Below are positions 1 to 7,233 of a DNA stretch of 30,524 nt, one piece after another. The position numbers and the translations under genes were made by a program. How positions within the stretch are numbered: position 1 is the first letter of the stretch; every line of letters starts with the position of its first letter. Source of the stretch: a virus; IMG/VR virus record IMGVR_UViG_3300037069_000385, positions 1 to 30,524 of that record; one strand, written 5' to 3'. The notes under the pieces were generated by a model. It was not told where the DNA came from, did no database searches, and was given only the letters and a program-made list of their open reading frames with translations.

Positions 1-300
1 CGGGCGGATCTGGATCACCGTCTGGTCAACGCCGTCACCGACGAGGCCCTGACAGTATGGGGCGTACACGCCGTAAGCGGTGCCGCCCTGCAGGAAGTCC
101 ACGATCTCGTACAACCCGGCAGGCAGATGCACGCGGGCCGGTGTTGACGGCATCCGGGCCATGCCCTGGCTGAACGTGTCCCCAACGCGGGCGAACGACG
201 CGTACTCGATGGTTGGGAAGCTAGACGGCGGGACCGGGGACGAGATGGTGTAATCGGCTGATGCCGTCTCCCCCGCCACGGAGACGGTTACGGTAGCCAT
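1..300 (-). CDS. Tail fibre/spike protein, beta-helix type (partial, C-terminus outside window)
   Basis: The first 100 codons of a gene are visible, starting at ATG 298-300 and running off the left edge. The start overlaps the previous stop by one base (TGATG), as at other junctions here. The N-terminus (MATVTVSVAGETASADYTI) is a short beta-rich segment. Around residues 56-100 comes VHLPAGLYEI, then QGLVGDG, then TVIQI. This 'LPAG-Y...-GLVGDG-..TVI' pattern is typical of the first turns of pectate-lyase-like right-handed beta-helices in phage tail spikes. The role in host surface binding or polysaccharide degradation is inferred from the motif and from the position at the end of the tail module. 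Confidence 0.6.
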   Translation of the reverse strand, partial: MATVTVSVAGETASADYTISSPVPPSSFPTIEYASFARVGDTFSQGMARMPSTPARVHLPAGLYEIVDFLQGGTAYGVYAPYCQGLVGDGVDQTVIQIRP

Positions 301-536
301 CAGTAGTTGTAGACAGCCGTCGCGGTCTGCCCGGTCGCCGTGGAAGCATCATCCGACAGGAGCGTCCAAACGTGGGACGTGGAGTCGCTGATACTGATCG
401 GGAATATCGCCTTCGCGGTCGCGGTTTCCCCCGCAGCGGAGACGGTAACCGTATCGATGCGACGGTCCGACTTGACGGTCAGGGTCGCCGGGGTGACGGT
501 GGTGTTGACGGTGACAGAAAGCGGGTTGAGCGTCAT
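300..536 (-). CDS. Small beta-rich hypothetical protein of the tail-fibre region
   Basis: A 78-residue protein starting at ATG 536 with AAAGGA about 10 nt upstream as ribosome binding site. Its stop overlaps the start of the beta-helix protein by one base. It is rich in Thr, Val, Ser and Ala with alternating beta pattern and no charged catalytic motif. A segment (VSAAGETATA) resembles the N-terminus of the next protein (VSVAGETASA), so both may carry the same small Ig-like or attachment module. No family is recognised; a virion accessory or tail-tip role is inferred only from location. Confidence 0.6.
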   Translation of the reverse strand: MTLNPLSVTVNTTVTPATLTVKSDRRIDTVTVSAAGETATAKAIFPISISDSTSHVWTLLSDDASTATGQTATAVYNY

Positions 537-554
537 GGTGGGGGTGTCCTTTAC

Positions 555-842
555 CTAGTTGATGCCCATGAGTTTTGACGTGTTCGTACGAAAGTCGTAC
601 GCGGTGGGCTGCGTGGCGAGCCCGAGAGCGACCTGCTGGATCTGGTCGAGGTCGACCATGCACGAACGGATCAGTGCGACCTCCGCGGTGGTGTAACCGA
701 GAGAGGTCAGGTCCGTGTCGGCCATGGCGTCGAGGCGTGCTTTCAGCTGCGGGACGCTCATGATGAGGTCCCGCAGCTGCAAGGCGAGCACGCCTAGTTT
801 CTGGTCGATGTCGGCCTTACCGACCGGGAGCCCTACACTCAT
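555..842 (-). CDS. Hypothetical protein of the tail region, helical
   Basis: Ninety-five residues starting MSVGLPVGKADIDQK. The ATG overlaps the previous stop (ATGA), which is why this start is preferred over an upstream in-frame start that gives an implausible Arg-rich leader. The sequence is mostly helical, with regularly spaced leucines in residues 10-60 (QLRDLIMSVPQLKARLDAM) and a short DLTSLGYTTAEVALIRS segment like those of small phage head/tail accessory proteins that count residues or subunits. No catalytic motif or membrane segment is visible. The function is unknown; it is coupled to the fibre-region genes on both sides. Confidence 0.65.
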   Translation of the reverse strand: MSVGLPVGKADIDQKLGVLALQLRDLIMSVPQLKARLDAMADTDLTSLGYTTAEVALIRSCMVDLDQIQQVALGLATQPTAYDFRTNTSKLMGIN

Positions 843-1201
843 GTTTGACTGTAGGTCGCGGTGAGGGTGTACGTGCCGGCGCTGGCGAATGCCTGCGACG
901 TGACGGCGGCGGCGTCGCGGATGTCGGCGGTGCCGGCGGTGGATGAGGCGGCCACGCCCGCGTGGTCGACCGTCGCACCCGACGCGACGGAGAACGCCGC
1001 CGCCGTGGACGTAATCACGGACGGTGTGGCTGCGGTCGCCGCACCCCACGACATCGCCAGTCGGGCGTAACCGCCGCCGGACAGCTCATTGGTTGCCGCG
1101 CCCGTGGTCGCCGGCACGCCGTTGAACAGGACACCATACGGGGCGGCGGTCCCATAGGCGTTCGCCACAGCCTGACGCTGGGCGGTGATTGTGATGGCCA
1201 C
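839..1201 (-). CDS. Ala/Thr-rich beta-sandwich-like tail protein
   Basis: A 120-residue protein with a GTG start at 1199-1201, one base after the stop of the upstream gene. It is made of small residues (Ala, Ser, Thr, Gly) and ends in TYTLTATYSQT, the kind of terminal beta-strand seen in Ig-like or virion surface modules. A GVLFNGVPAT segment and ELSGGGYARLA at residues 22-50 resemble a short protein commonly placed beside tail fibre genes in actinophages (recalled, not searched). It is probably a virion-associated tail protein. It lacks signal peptide, membrane segment or enzymatic motif. Confidence 0.6.
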   Translation of the reverse strand: MAITITAQRQAVANAYGTAAPYGVLFNGVPATTGAATNELSGGGYARLAMSWGAATAATPSVITSTAAAFSVASGATVDHAGVAASSTAGTADIRDAAAVTSQAFASAGTYTLTATYSQT

Positions 1202-1202
1202 G

Positions 1203-1424
1203 TCATTCTCCGATCATGTGCGGGTGGATGGTGTACTCGCCGTCGTCGCCGCCGGGGCCGGGGTCGTGTTCGTCGCCGTGGGTGACTGCCTGCCAGCGGG
1301 TGCGGGCGTCCGCCTCGTAGGCTTCGAGGTGGTCCAGTCCGACGTAGTCGGTGGCCTCATGGGTTGCGATGCCGCCGCCGGGGATGGCGACGACGGATGT
1401 CATGGTGACTTTGCGTTTCTCCAC
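1203..1424 (-). CDS. Small hypothetical protein downstream of the holin
   Basis: A 73-residue acidic protein. The GTG start at 1422-1424 has AAAGGA about 9 nt upstream; an internal ATG at residue 8 is an alternative. Visible segments are IPGGGIATHEATDYVG, a central YEADARTRW and a Gly/Asp-rich tail. I do not recognise a named family. It lies between the holin and the tail-fibre-like genes with only one base before the next gene, so it is co-transcribed with both. Confidence 0.55.
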   Translation of the reverse strand: MEKRKVTMTSVVAIPGGGIATHEATDYVGLDHLEAYEADARTRWQAVTHGDEHDPGPGGDDGEYTIHPHMIGE

Positions 1425-1437
1425 GGTCGTGGTTCCT

Positions 1438-1824
1438 TTACTGTCCTGCGGCGGGTGTGACCGTCGCGTCGGCGGGTGCTGCTACGGGCGGGATGGGCTG
1501 CGGCTCAGACACGGGTGCGGCAGGATTCGGGACCGGTGCGGGCACCGGGGCCGGGGCAGGGTCAACCGCGTCAACCACAGACTGGACCAGCGGGGCGATC
1601 TTCGCCACCACGTCGGCCGGGAGTACCTTGCCCAGCAGGCCCAGCACATCCTCAGCCAGCACCTTATTCGGGATCGCGTAGATTCCGTAGATGCCCAGAA
1701 CGGCGACGACGCCGGTGAGGATGTTGAACCACGGGTCGGTGTGGGGCAGGAACCCGAGCGCGGTGGACCCGGCAAGGGCCACCGCCCCGGCAATAGCCTT
1801 AGCGAACTTCGGAAGTTTGAACAT
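1438..1824 (-). CDS. Holin-like small membrane protein
   Basis: A 128-residue protein starting at ATG 1824, with GAAAGGAACC upstream. Two hydrophobic stretches are visible: about residues 8-26 (AIAGAVALAGSTALGFL) and 31-51 (WFNILTGVVAVLGIYGIYAI), the second ending in IPN. The rest is a soluble tail with a Pro/Ala/Val-rich linker (PAPAPVPAPVPNPAAP). The two-segment layout with the second helix ending in YAIPN matches a holin type widespread in actinophages, and the gene directly follows the endolysin. A holin would form the membrane lesions that release endolysin and time lysis. The long Pro-rich tail is larger than strictly needed. The alternative is another small phage membrane protein. Confidence 0.75.
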   Translation of the reverse strand: MFKLPKFAKAIAGAVALAGSTALGFLPHTDPWFNILTGVVAVLGIYGIYAIPNKVLAEDVLGLLGKVLPADVVAKIAPLVQSVVDAVDPAPAPVPAPVPNPAAPVSEPQPIPPVAAPADATVTPAAGQ

Positions 1825-1854
1825 GGGGATGGTTCCTTTCGGTGGGGGATACGG

Positions 1855-2871
1855 TTATTTGTCGTACTGGGCTTTGATGCGTGCCAGTACGGCGTCGGCG
1901 ATGGCGTTGACGTCCACCGCCGGCGGGTGCGCGGCGACGGCGTCGGCCACGAGTCTCGGGAGCGCGGCGGACACCGCGTCGGTGACTCTCGCGGCGACGT
2001 CGGCGACGTCGGTGCGGGTCGTGTTGTCCTGGAAGTCCCGGTATCCGGCGATGGTTGCCAGGTCGGTGGTCTGCCCGTCGGCTTTCCCGCTGGTCGGGTC
2101 GAAGTGGGTGACCGGGTGGGCCAGTACGGCGGCGGGCACTTCCCCGACACGGTCCTTCACCCATTCCCGGTCCACGTCGTGCATAGGCTGCACTACCGAG
2201 ATGACCGCGTTTTTGAAGTCGTCGATGTTATTGAAGATGGCCAAGGGGTCCTCCTGGATGGGTGTGACCGTGCCGGACTGGGGGTTGACCTGCCCGGGCG
2301 TGCCGTAAGAGATGAGGGCGTTACGGTCGCCGTAGAAGATGTCCGAGTCGCCGCCCGTGATATTGGTGTCCGCGTTCTGCCACATGGCCACGGTGGTCCA
2401 CGGTGCCGGGCTGGACGGGCCGATCGGGTTGTACTCCGGTGAGATGAGGCCGCCGCCGAGAGCTGCGAGCCCGGCCCAGTTCCACCGGGCACGGGACGCC
2501 GGACCCAGATAGTCGAGGCAGTACAGTTCGGAGAGCCGCAGCACTTCCCGTTCGAAAGCCACGCACCACGAAACCGGGTCGGCCGGCCACGGCGTGACCT
2601 TCGAGTTTTCAATGTCGAGGACAAGGAACTCGCCCGTGCGCCAGCCGAGCGAACCGAAGAACGTACGAGCCTCAGCGACCGGGTCACCCCATGCAGGGAA
2701 GTGGTAGTGCCCGACGACAAGGCCCAAAGACCGGGCTTCGGCGACCTGTGCGTCATGGTTCGCGTTGACCTTGTACATGCCCTGCGTGGACTTCACGTAG
2801 ACGAAGCCCATGCCGGTCAGGTCCACGTTGCCGGGTTGCCACCCGGAAATGTCGCAGCCGATGATACTCAT
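1855..2871 (-). CDS. Endolysin, GH25 (lysozyme-like muramidase) catalytic domain
   Basis: A 338-residue protein. The N-terminal ~190 residues show the glycoside hydrolase 25 pattern: GCDISGWQ with Asp7, GFVYVKSTQG, GHYHF at 54-58, VLDIE with Asp86 and Glu88 as the likely catalytic pair, and a late WQNADTN...DSD region (Asp177). GH25 enzymes cut the MurNAc-GlcNAc beta-1,4 bond of peptidoglycan. The usual TEG of the 'KATEG' strand is STQG here. Residues 200-338 have a Pro-containing linker and a helical Ala/Val/Asp-rich region with no cell-wall-binding repeat that I recognise; it probably mediates wall binding or oligomerisation. The start overlaps the preceding membrane protein stop (ATGA), and the holin follows. 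Confidence 0.88.
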   Translation of the reverse strand: MSIIGCDISGWQPGNVDLTGMGFVYVKSTQGMYKVNANHDAQVAEARSLGLVVGHYHFPAWGDPVAEARTFFGSLGWRTGEFLVLDIENSKVTPWPADPVSWCVAFEREVLRLSELYCLDYLGPASRARWNWAGLAALGGGLISPEYNPIGPSSPAPWTTVAMWQNADTNITGGDSDIFYGDRNALISYGTPGQVNPQSGTVTPIQEDPLAIFNNIDDFKNAVISVVQPMHDVDREWVKDRVGEVPAAVLAHPVTHFDPTSGKADGQTTDLATIAGYRDFQDNTTRTDVADVAARVTDAVSAALPRLVADAVAAHPPAVDVNAIADAVLARIKAQYDK

Positions 2872-3320
2872 TCGGTGCCGCCGCCCTCCGTGGTGTGGAT
2901 GTTCACCGTTGTGGATGAGGTGTGGGCCGCGTCGTCAAGGGCGTTCACCCGTTGTCTTAGCGATTCCACCGTGTCGGCGAGGGTGGTGATGCTGGCGTGG
3001 GTTTCCCTGACCTGGTCTTTGATGGTGCCGCCGTGGTTCGGTTCGAGTTCCCGGAGCCGTTCCGTGTGGGTGGTGAGGATTTCCAGCGCCTGCGAGAGTT
3101 GTGCTTCCGTGGTGGCTTGGCGTTCCATGAGGCCCGGCCGTGCGGGGACGCCGGGCCGCGCCTGCTGCCCGGACAGGTCGCCCAACAGCTGGAGTATCCA
3201 CCCGTACGGTTTCGCCAGTTTGAACAGGCCAAACCCGAGCAGGCCGAGGATGAGGATGACGCCGATAATGACCGCGAAACTCCCTGACTGGGACGTGATG
3301 AACGCCATGACGCTACCCAT
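2868..3320 (-). CDS. Single-pass membrane protein with coiled coil, DUF2746-like
   Basis: A 150-residue protein starting MGSVMAFITSQSGS, with its ATG overlapping the previous stop (TAATG). One strongly hydrophobic segment spans about residues 14-36 (FAVIIGVILILGLLGFGLFK). It is followed by a soluble part with heptad-like helices (LSQALEILTTHTERLRELE and ITTLADTVESLRQRVNAL). This layout resembles the DUF2746 proteins found beside actinophage lysis genes. It could be a second holin, a spanin-like or lysis-regulating partner; the sequence does not decide. It is translationally coupled to the endolysin through ATGA. Confidence 0.7.
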   Translation of the reverse strand: MGSVMAFITSQSGSFAVIIGVILILGLLGFGLFKLAKPYGWILQLLGDLSGQQARPGVPARPGLMERQATTEAQLSQALEILTTHTERLRELEPNHGGTIKDQVRETHASITTLADTVESLRQRVNALDDAAHTSSTTVNIHTTEGGGTE

Positions 3321-4219
3321 TAGGCGATCTTCCAGACGAAGGAGGCGCAAAACTTCGACGGAGATCCGGCCGAGACTGGGCCCGTCACCCCGGCGAGGGC
3401 GATGGAACCATCGGTGCCGACCCTGACCAACGCGGAGGACAGCCCGTTGAACTCGATGGTCCCCGTCGTGGTCACGTAATCCGTGGGCCGGTAACCCGCG
3501 GGAATGAGGCCAGTCAGGATCGTGGTCCACGACCCGGCAGGGCAGTTGAACGCGGACCCGCCGGTCCGGGCGACGATGAACTGAAAGCTCACGTACTTTT
3601 CACCCGTCACGGCGGCGGAGGCGAACAGCATGCAGTTGTACGCCCATGTCGCGTCCGCCGTGGATAGTGCCTGCAGTGTGGTGGCCGGCACGACGGACGG
3701 GACGGTGGCGAGTGTGGTGATGTTCGCGGTGATGATGCTGGCCGCGCCGGCGGGAACGTTGATCCACGCGAGGGCGAGCGCGTTGGTCGGCAGCGTTGGC
3801 GCGTTGGCCGGGTACGTTGCCCCGGCGGCCGGGACCCCAGTGGCCACGGCGATTACCGCCTGGTTGTTCGCCCCGGCGTAGGTGGCGTCCTGGATGGCCA
3901 CGTAGACGACGTCGATGCGCGGGTTGGTCGGGTCGGATGTTGAGATCGTCACCGGGTAGGCCGCGTCGTTGAGGACGAAATATTTGCCCTGCTTGCCATA
4001 GCCTTGCCCGGACAGGTGTCCGGCGTCGGTCCCTTCGATCCATGCGCGTCCGACGCCGACGTTGACGGCCATGGATGCGGTGGTTGTTTGGGTGACGGCG
4101 TAATCGCCGTGCTGGACGATGCCGCCCGCCCCGTTGGGCAGCAGTGAGGCGATGGCTTGCCGGACGGTGTCCGCGTTGATTGGGACGTTCTGGAGTGCGA
4201 ACGTTGCGCTGATGGTCAC
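3320..4219 (-). CDS. Minor tail protein / baseplate or fibre component
   Basis: A 299-residue protein with GTG start overlapping the previous stop (GTGA). Residues 1-170 resemble N-terminal domains of siphovirus baseplate/fibre proteins: NADTVRQAIASLLPNG, a VGVGRAWIEGTDAG segment, the strand-turn-strand NPRIDVVYVAIQDA and ALALAWINVPAGAASI. This family often begins receptor-binding tail proteins. The C-terminal 100 residues (GYRPTDYVTTTGTIEFNG and the final SFVWKIA) look like a trimeric beta-sandwich head. A role at the tail tip in host contact is inferred. It sits directly before the lysis genes. Confidence 0.75.
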   Translation of the reverse strand: MTISATFALQNVPINADTVRQAIASLLPNGAGGIVQHGDYAVTQTTTASMAVNVGVGRAWIEGTDAGHLSGQGYGKQGKYFVLNDAAYPVTISTSDPTNPRIDVVYVAIQDATYAGANNQAVIAVATGVPAAGATYPANAPTLPTNALALAWINVPAGAASIITANITTLATVPSVVPATTLQALSTADATWAYNCMLFASAAVTGEKYVSFQFIVARTGGSAFNCPAGSWTTILTGLIPAGYRPTDYVTTTGTIEFNGLSSALVRVGTDGSIALAGVTGPVSAGSPSKFCASFVWKIA

Positions 4220-5154
4220 GGCGTGCTCCTAATGGTGTACGGGTGCGGGGCGGGCGGTTCGGCGGGCGCGTTGTTCGCCTGTACGGCGGGCGGGTGGTAG
4301 GTCGGTGCCGGTGGTGGCGTGCCGCCTTCCAGCGCGAGTAGGCGCCGCTCCTGGTCCTTGACGACGGCGAGCAGGGCCACGGCGAGCAGGTCGTAGCGGA
4401 CGTTGTCGACTTTGCCGTGGAACCACTGGGCGAGTTCGGGGACGAGTTCGGCGACCTGTTCGGCGATTAGCCCGTATTCGGTGACGTCGCCGTTATGCGT
4501 CCTCTCGTAGAGGACCGGGTCGAGTGCGAGGACGCGGGCCGGGTCGATCCGGTGCTCCCTGATGTTGTGCTTATACCGGGCCGATGACGTGTTCTTGCCC
4601 ATCAGGTAGTCGGAACCCACCCACACCGCGTAGTAGCTGGTGCCGCCCACGTTGTAGTTGAACGCGTGGGATGAGCCGCTGGAGTCACTGACGGCGGAAC
4701 TGACCTGCGTCCCGGCGATACTGACGGGGTCGGAGCCCGCGGACCCGTGGGAGGATGCATGCGCGGACGGCGCGAACGTGGCCGGTTTGTTCGCCACGTT
4801 GGTCCAGTCAACCGTGCCGCCGCCGACCTGCACCCAACCGCCGCCGACCAGGACCTCGACGCCATAGTTGCCCGGGTTGGAGTTCGTGAGCGGACCGAAC
4901 CGGGCCACCGGGGCGCCGGTCGTGTCGTACGCGGTGACGGACCCGTCATCGGTCCGCATGCCCGTGATTTGCTGGTCGGATGAGTTGAAAACGTGCACGC
5001 CGTCGGCGTCGATCTTGATGCCCGGCTGGCCGATACCGGAACCGGTGGACGCGTTGACGAGCCACGGCGTGGTCATCAGGTTGTCCATCCGGGACTCGAT
5101 CTTCGACAGTCGGACGGCGATGTTGTAATCCGGGCCAAGGTTGGAATTGACCAC
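4216..5154 (-). CDS. Tail fibre protein with C-terminal S74 intramolecular chaperone
   Basis: A 312-residue protein with GTG start at 5152-5154 and a GGAG upstream. The N-terminal half is beta-rich and Gly/Ser-rich (ADGVHVFNSSDQQITGM, then VQVGGGTVDWTNVANKPATF), typical of fibre shafts. At about residues 190-277 there is the Peptidase S74 signature: SSARYKHNI, a DPVLYE segment, YGLIAEQVAELVPEL and Y-DLLAVALLAVVKDQERRL. In known S74 proteins this domain trimerises the fibre and then cuts itself off before a conserved Ser; here Ser190 or Ser191 is the candidate. A Pro-rich tail follows (277-312). Confidence 0.82.
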   Translation of the reverse strand: MVNSNLGPDYNIAVRLSKIESRMDNLMTTPWLVNASTGSGIGQPGIKIDADGVHVFNSSDQQITGMRTDDGSVTAYDTTGAPVARFGPLTNSNPGNYGVEVLVGGGWVQVGGGTVDWTNVANKPATFAPSAHASSHGSAGSDPVSIAGTQVSSAVSDSSGSSHAFNYNVGGTSYYAVWVGSDYLMGKNTSSARYKHNIREHRIDPARVLALDPVLYERTHNGDVTEYGLIAEQVAELVPELAQWFHGKVDNVRYDLLAVALLAVVKDQERRLLALEGGTPPPAPTYHPPAVQANNAPAEPPAPHPYTIRSTP

Positions 5155-5164
5155 GGGGCTCCAA

Positions 5165-6283
5165 TCAGAAAACGGGCGGCCGGTTGAGCGTGAACTTCAC
5201 CGTCGGCACGCCCTGCGGGGGGACGTTCACTTCGTAGGCGGCGATCCGCCACCACTGCCGCAAACCGGTCGGGAACCAGATCGACGGGCCTGACCACAGC
5301 AGGATGTCGTCGCCGATCTGAAACTCACCGAGCGCGCACGGGGCGTAGTCGATAGGGACCGTCACAGTCGGCGTCCTGATCGGCTTCCCGAACTGCTGAA
5401 TCGACCCGTTCGCGATGGTCTGCAGCTGCGCCTGGTTCGTGATGTGCGAGTACTGGAGGACTTCCTGCAGTAGCGGCATCTGCCCGAGCCCGCCGCGCGG
5501 TGCCGGGTCGTCGCCGAACGCAACAGGCTGGGCGCCGCCCGTGCCGCCGCCGACGACGATGATGTGGTTCCCGGAACCGGTCGCCTCAGTCGGCCACGTC
5601 CAGTCGGTGGCTTGCATCAGGTTCACGGACAGGCCCGACGATGTATGGTCCCGGCCGCAGCGCGGCGACACGATCATCATTTTGTGCTGCGGGACACCGT
5701 TCAGGAACGTGTCCGTGATGTAGTAGTCCACGCCGCCCGTGCCGGGGGTGACGGCCGCCGTCATGTCTGCGATGACCTGCGCCACGGTGGTGTACTGGGA
5801 TTTGTTGTAGGACGGTTTCACGGCGGGCGGCTGGTTGTTGCCGACGATGACGGGCACGAGCCCGCGGTTAGCACCAGCCCCGGCGGCCTGCGCGTCGTTG
5901 ACGACGGTTTGGATGAGGGTGGCCGGGCCGATCAGTGTGGTGTACGAACTCGCGATGACGGAGGACGCGAAGTAGGACGGGAGCGCCTTACCCGAGACCG
6001 TCAGGACACTCTTGGACGGCTGCTTAGCCGTCTGCCATGCGATCCCGGAATACAGGATCGACGTGTCCGCGTTCGCCGTGACCAGCGTCTTGAACGGTGT
6101 GCCGCCCAACGCCATGATGACCTGCCCGGTCCCGCGGGCCACCGGGTCGGACAGGTCGAGGTCGTAGCTGAACTCGCCGGCGTCGTTCATGCGGACCGCG
6201 TATTTCAGGTTCCCGGCGGTGGGCAGGTCCGTGAGCTTGGTGTTGGTGTTGATGTCCCACGCGGAAACCCCAAGGACGCCCAT
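5165..6283 (-). CDS. Minor tail protein, tail hub (Tal/gp27-like)
   Basis: A 372-residue protein in the position of the tail hub, immediately after the distal tail protein. It opens with SAWDINTNTKLTDLP and a segment with DAGEFSYDLDLSDP, followed by the strand WQTAKQPSKSVLTVSGKALPSYF. This 'GEFS..L..sDP...-V-V-G-....-L' layout is characteristic of actinophage minor tail proteins that form the tail-tip hub. The C-terminal part has QIGDDILLWSG and WRIAAYEVN, consistent with a hub domain. No peptidase motif is evident. Start ATG 6283 is 9 bases after the previous stop. Confidence 0.78.
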   Translation of the reverse strand: MGVLGVSAWDINTNTKLTDLPTAGNLKYAVRMNDAGEFSYDLDLSDPVARGTGQVIMALGGTPFKTLVTANADTSILYSGIAWQTAKQPSKSVLTVSGKALPSYFASSVIASSYTTLIGPATLIQTVVNDAQAAGAGANRGLVPVIVGNNQPPAVKPSYNKSQYTTVAQVIADMTAAVTPGTGGVDYYITDTFLNGVPQHKMMIVSPRCGRDHTSSGLSVNLMQATDWTWPTEATGSGNHIIVVGGGTGGAQPVAFGDDPAPRGGLGQMPLLQEVLQYSHITNQAQLQTIANGSIQQFGKPIRTPTVTVPIDYAPCALGEFQIGDDILLWSGPSIWFPTGLRQWWRIAAYEVNVPPQGVPTVKFTLNRPPVF

Positions 6284-6292
6284 ACGGTCCCC

Positions 6293-7219
6293 CTAAGCTG
6301 CGGAGTAGGTCGGGAAGATGGAAGCGGTCAGGGTGCCGGCGACGGCGACCGCGTCACCGGACGCGAACCCGACCGTCGTCACACCCGGCGCGCAGGAGAA
6401 GAATGACGAGCCGACGAGGACCGTGTTGTTCCGGTTGGCCGTTCCGTTCAGGGTGACGACCCCGGCCTGGTGGTCGATGACCACAGTGTCGGACGCGCCC
6501 AGCACGATGTTGAGTTTGATGAACTGCCCGGTCGACTGGTTGCTTATCGCCGGGTAGGACAGCGGCCCCTGCAGGACGAACACAGGCTTGGCCGCGTAGG
6601 CGCCCGTGTTGTTCAGGCTGACGGACCCGCCCGTGGACGCGCCGAACGTCCACGGGAACGACGCCGGCCATGACATGCCCGCCGTGGGTGACGGCAGCCC
6701 GACGGTGCCGGTAACCACGTTCCCGTCGTAGATGGCACCGTCGGAGGACGTCCACTCGCTGACGGGTTGCACCCGCCCGTACTGGTAGTCCGTGTTGATC
6801 GGGACACTGTATTTTGTGGGGCGGCCGAACAGGTAGAACGGGTAGGTGCGGCCGGGGAGTTTGACCTGCATCATGGATACCGGTTTGGTGGTGCCCGCCC
6901 CGGCTTGCTGGCGGAGGTAGTCGCCGGCGGTCATGCACACGGTGGACGGGTCGCCGACGTTCTGGAACCCGGCGGCGAGGGTTTGCAAAGCTGCTTCCAC
7001 GCCGCCGGGCGCCAGTGTGAGTTCCCATTTGAACGTGACGGGCCGTTCCCCGAGGAGGTTCAGCCCCGGGTAGGTGCCGTCCGACTGTGCGCGTGGGGTG
7101 TCCCCAGACCGGACGCCCGCGAGGTCGCGGAGCCCGTCGATGCCGAGGAGGTTGATCCCCGTCCCGGCGCCGACTGTGACACCGGTAGGCAGGATGATCT
7201 GCCAGTTCTGTATGGTCAC
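6293..7219 (-). CDS. Distal tail protein (Dit-like) / minor tail protein
   Basis: A 308-residue protein with a GTG start at 7217-7219, directly after the tape measure gene; this is the usual place for the distal tail protein. Residues 1-150 include the N-terminal ring-domain features (GINLLGIDGLRDLAGVRSGD, GTYPGLNLLGERPVTFKWEL) and RTYPFYLFGRPTKYSVPINT. The remainder is a beta-sandwich region (GGSVSLNNTGAYAAKPVFVL) typical of the galectin-like part. It would form the ring joining the tail tube to the tip. The assignment rests on position and these segments. Confidence 0.78.
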   Translation of the reverse strand: MTIQNWQIILPTGVTVGAGTGINLLGIDGLRDLAGVRSGDTPRAQSDGTYPGLNLLGERPVTFKWELTLAPGGVEAALQTLAAGFQNVGDPSTVCMTAGDYLRQQAGAGTTKPVSMMQVKLPGRTYPFYLFGRPTKYSVPINTDYQYGRVQPVSEWTSSDGAIYDGNVVTGTVGLPSPTAGMSWPASFPWTFGASTGGSVSLNNTGAYAAKPVFVLQGPLSYPAISNQSTGQFIKLNIVLGASDTVVIDHQAGVVTLNGTANRNNTVLVGSSFFSCAPGVTTVGFASGDAVAVAGTLTASIFPTYSAA

Positions 7220-7233
7220 GCCCGGGCCGCCTT

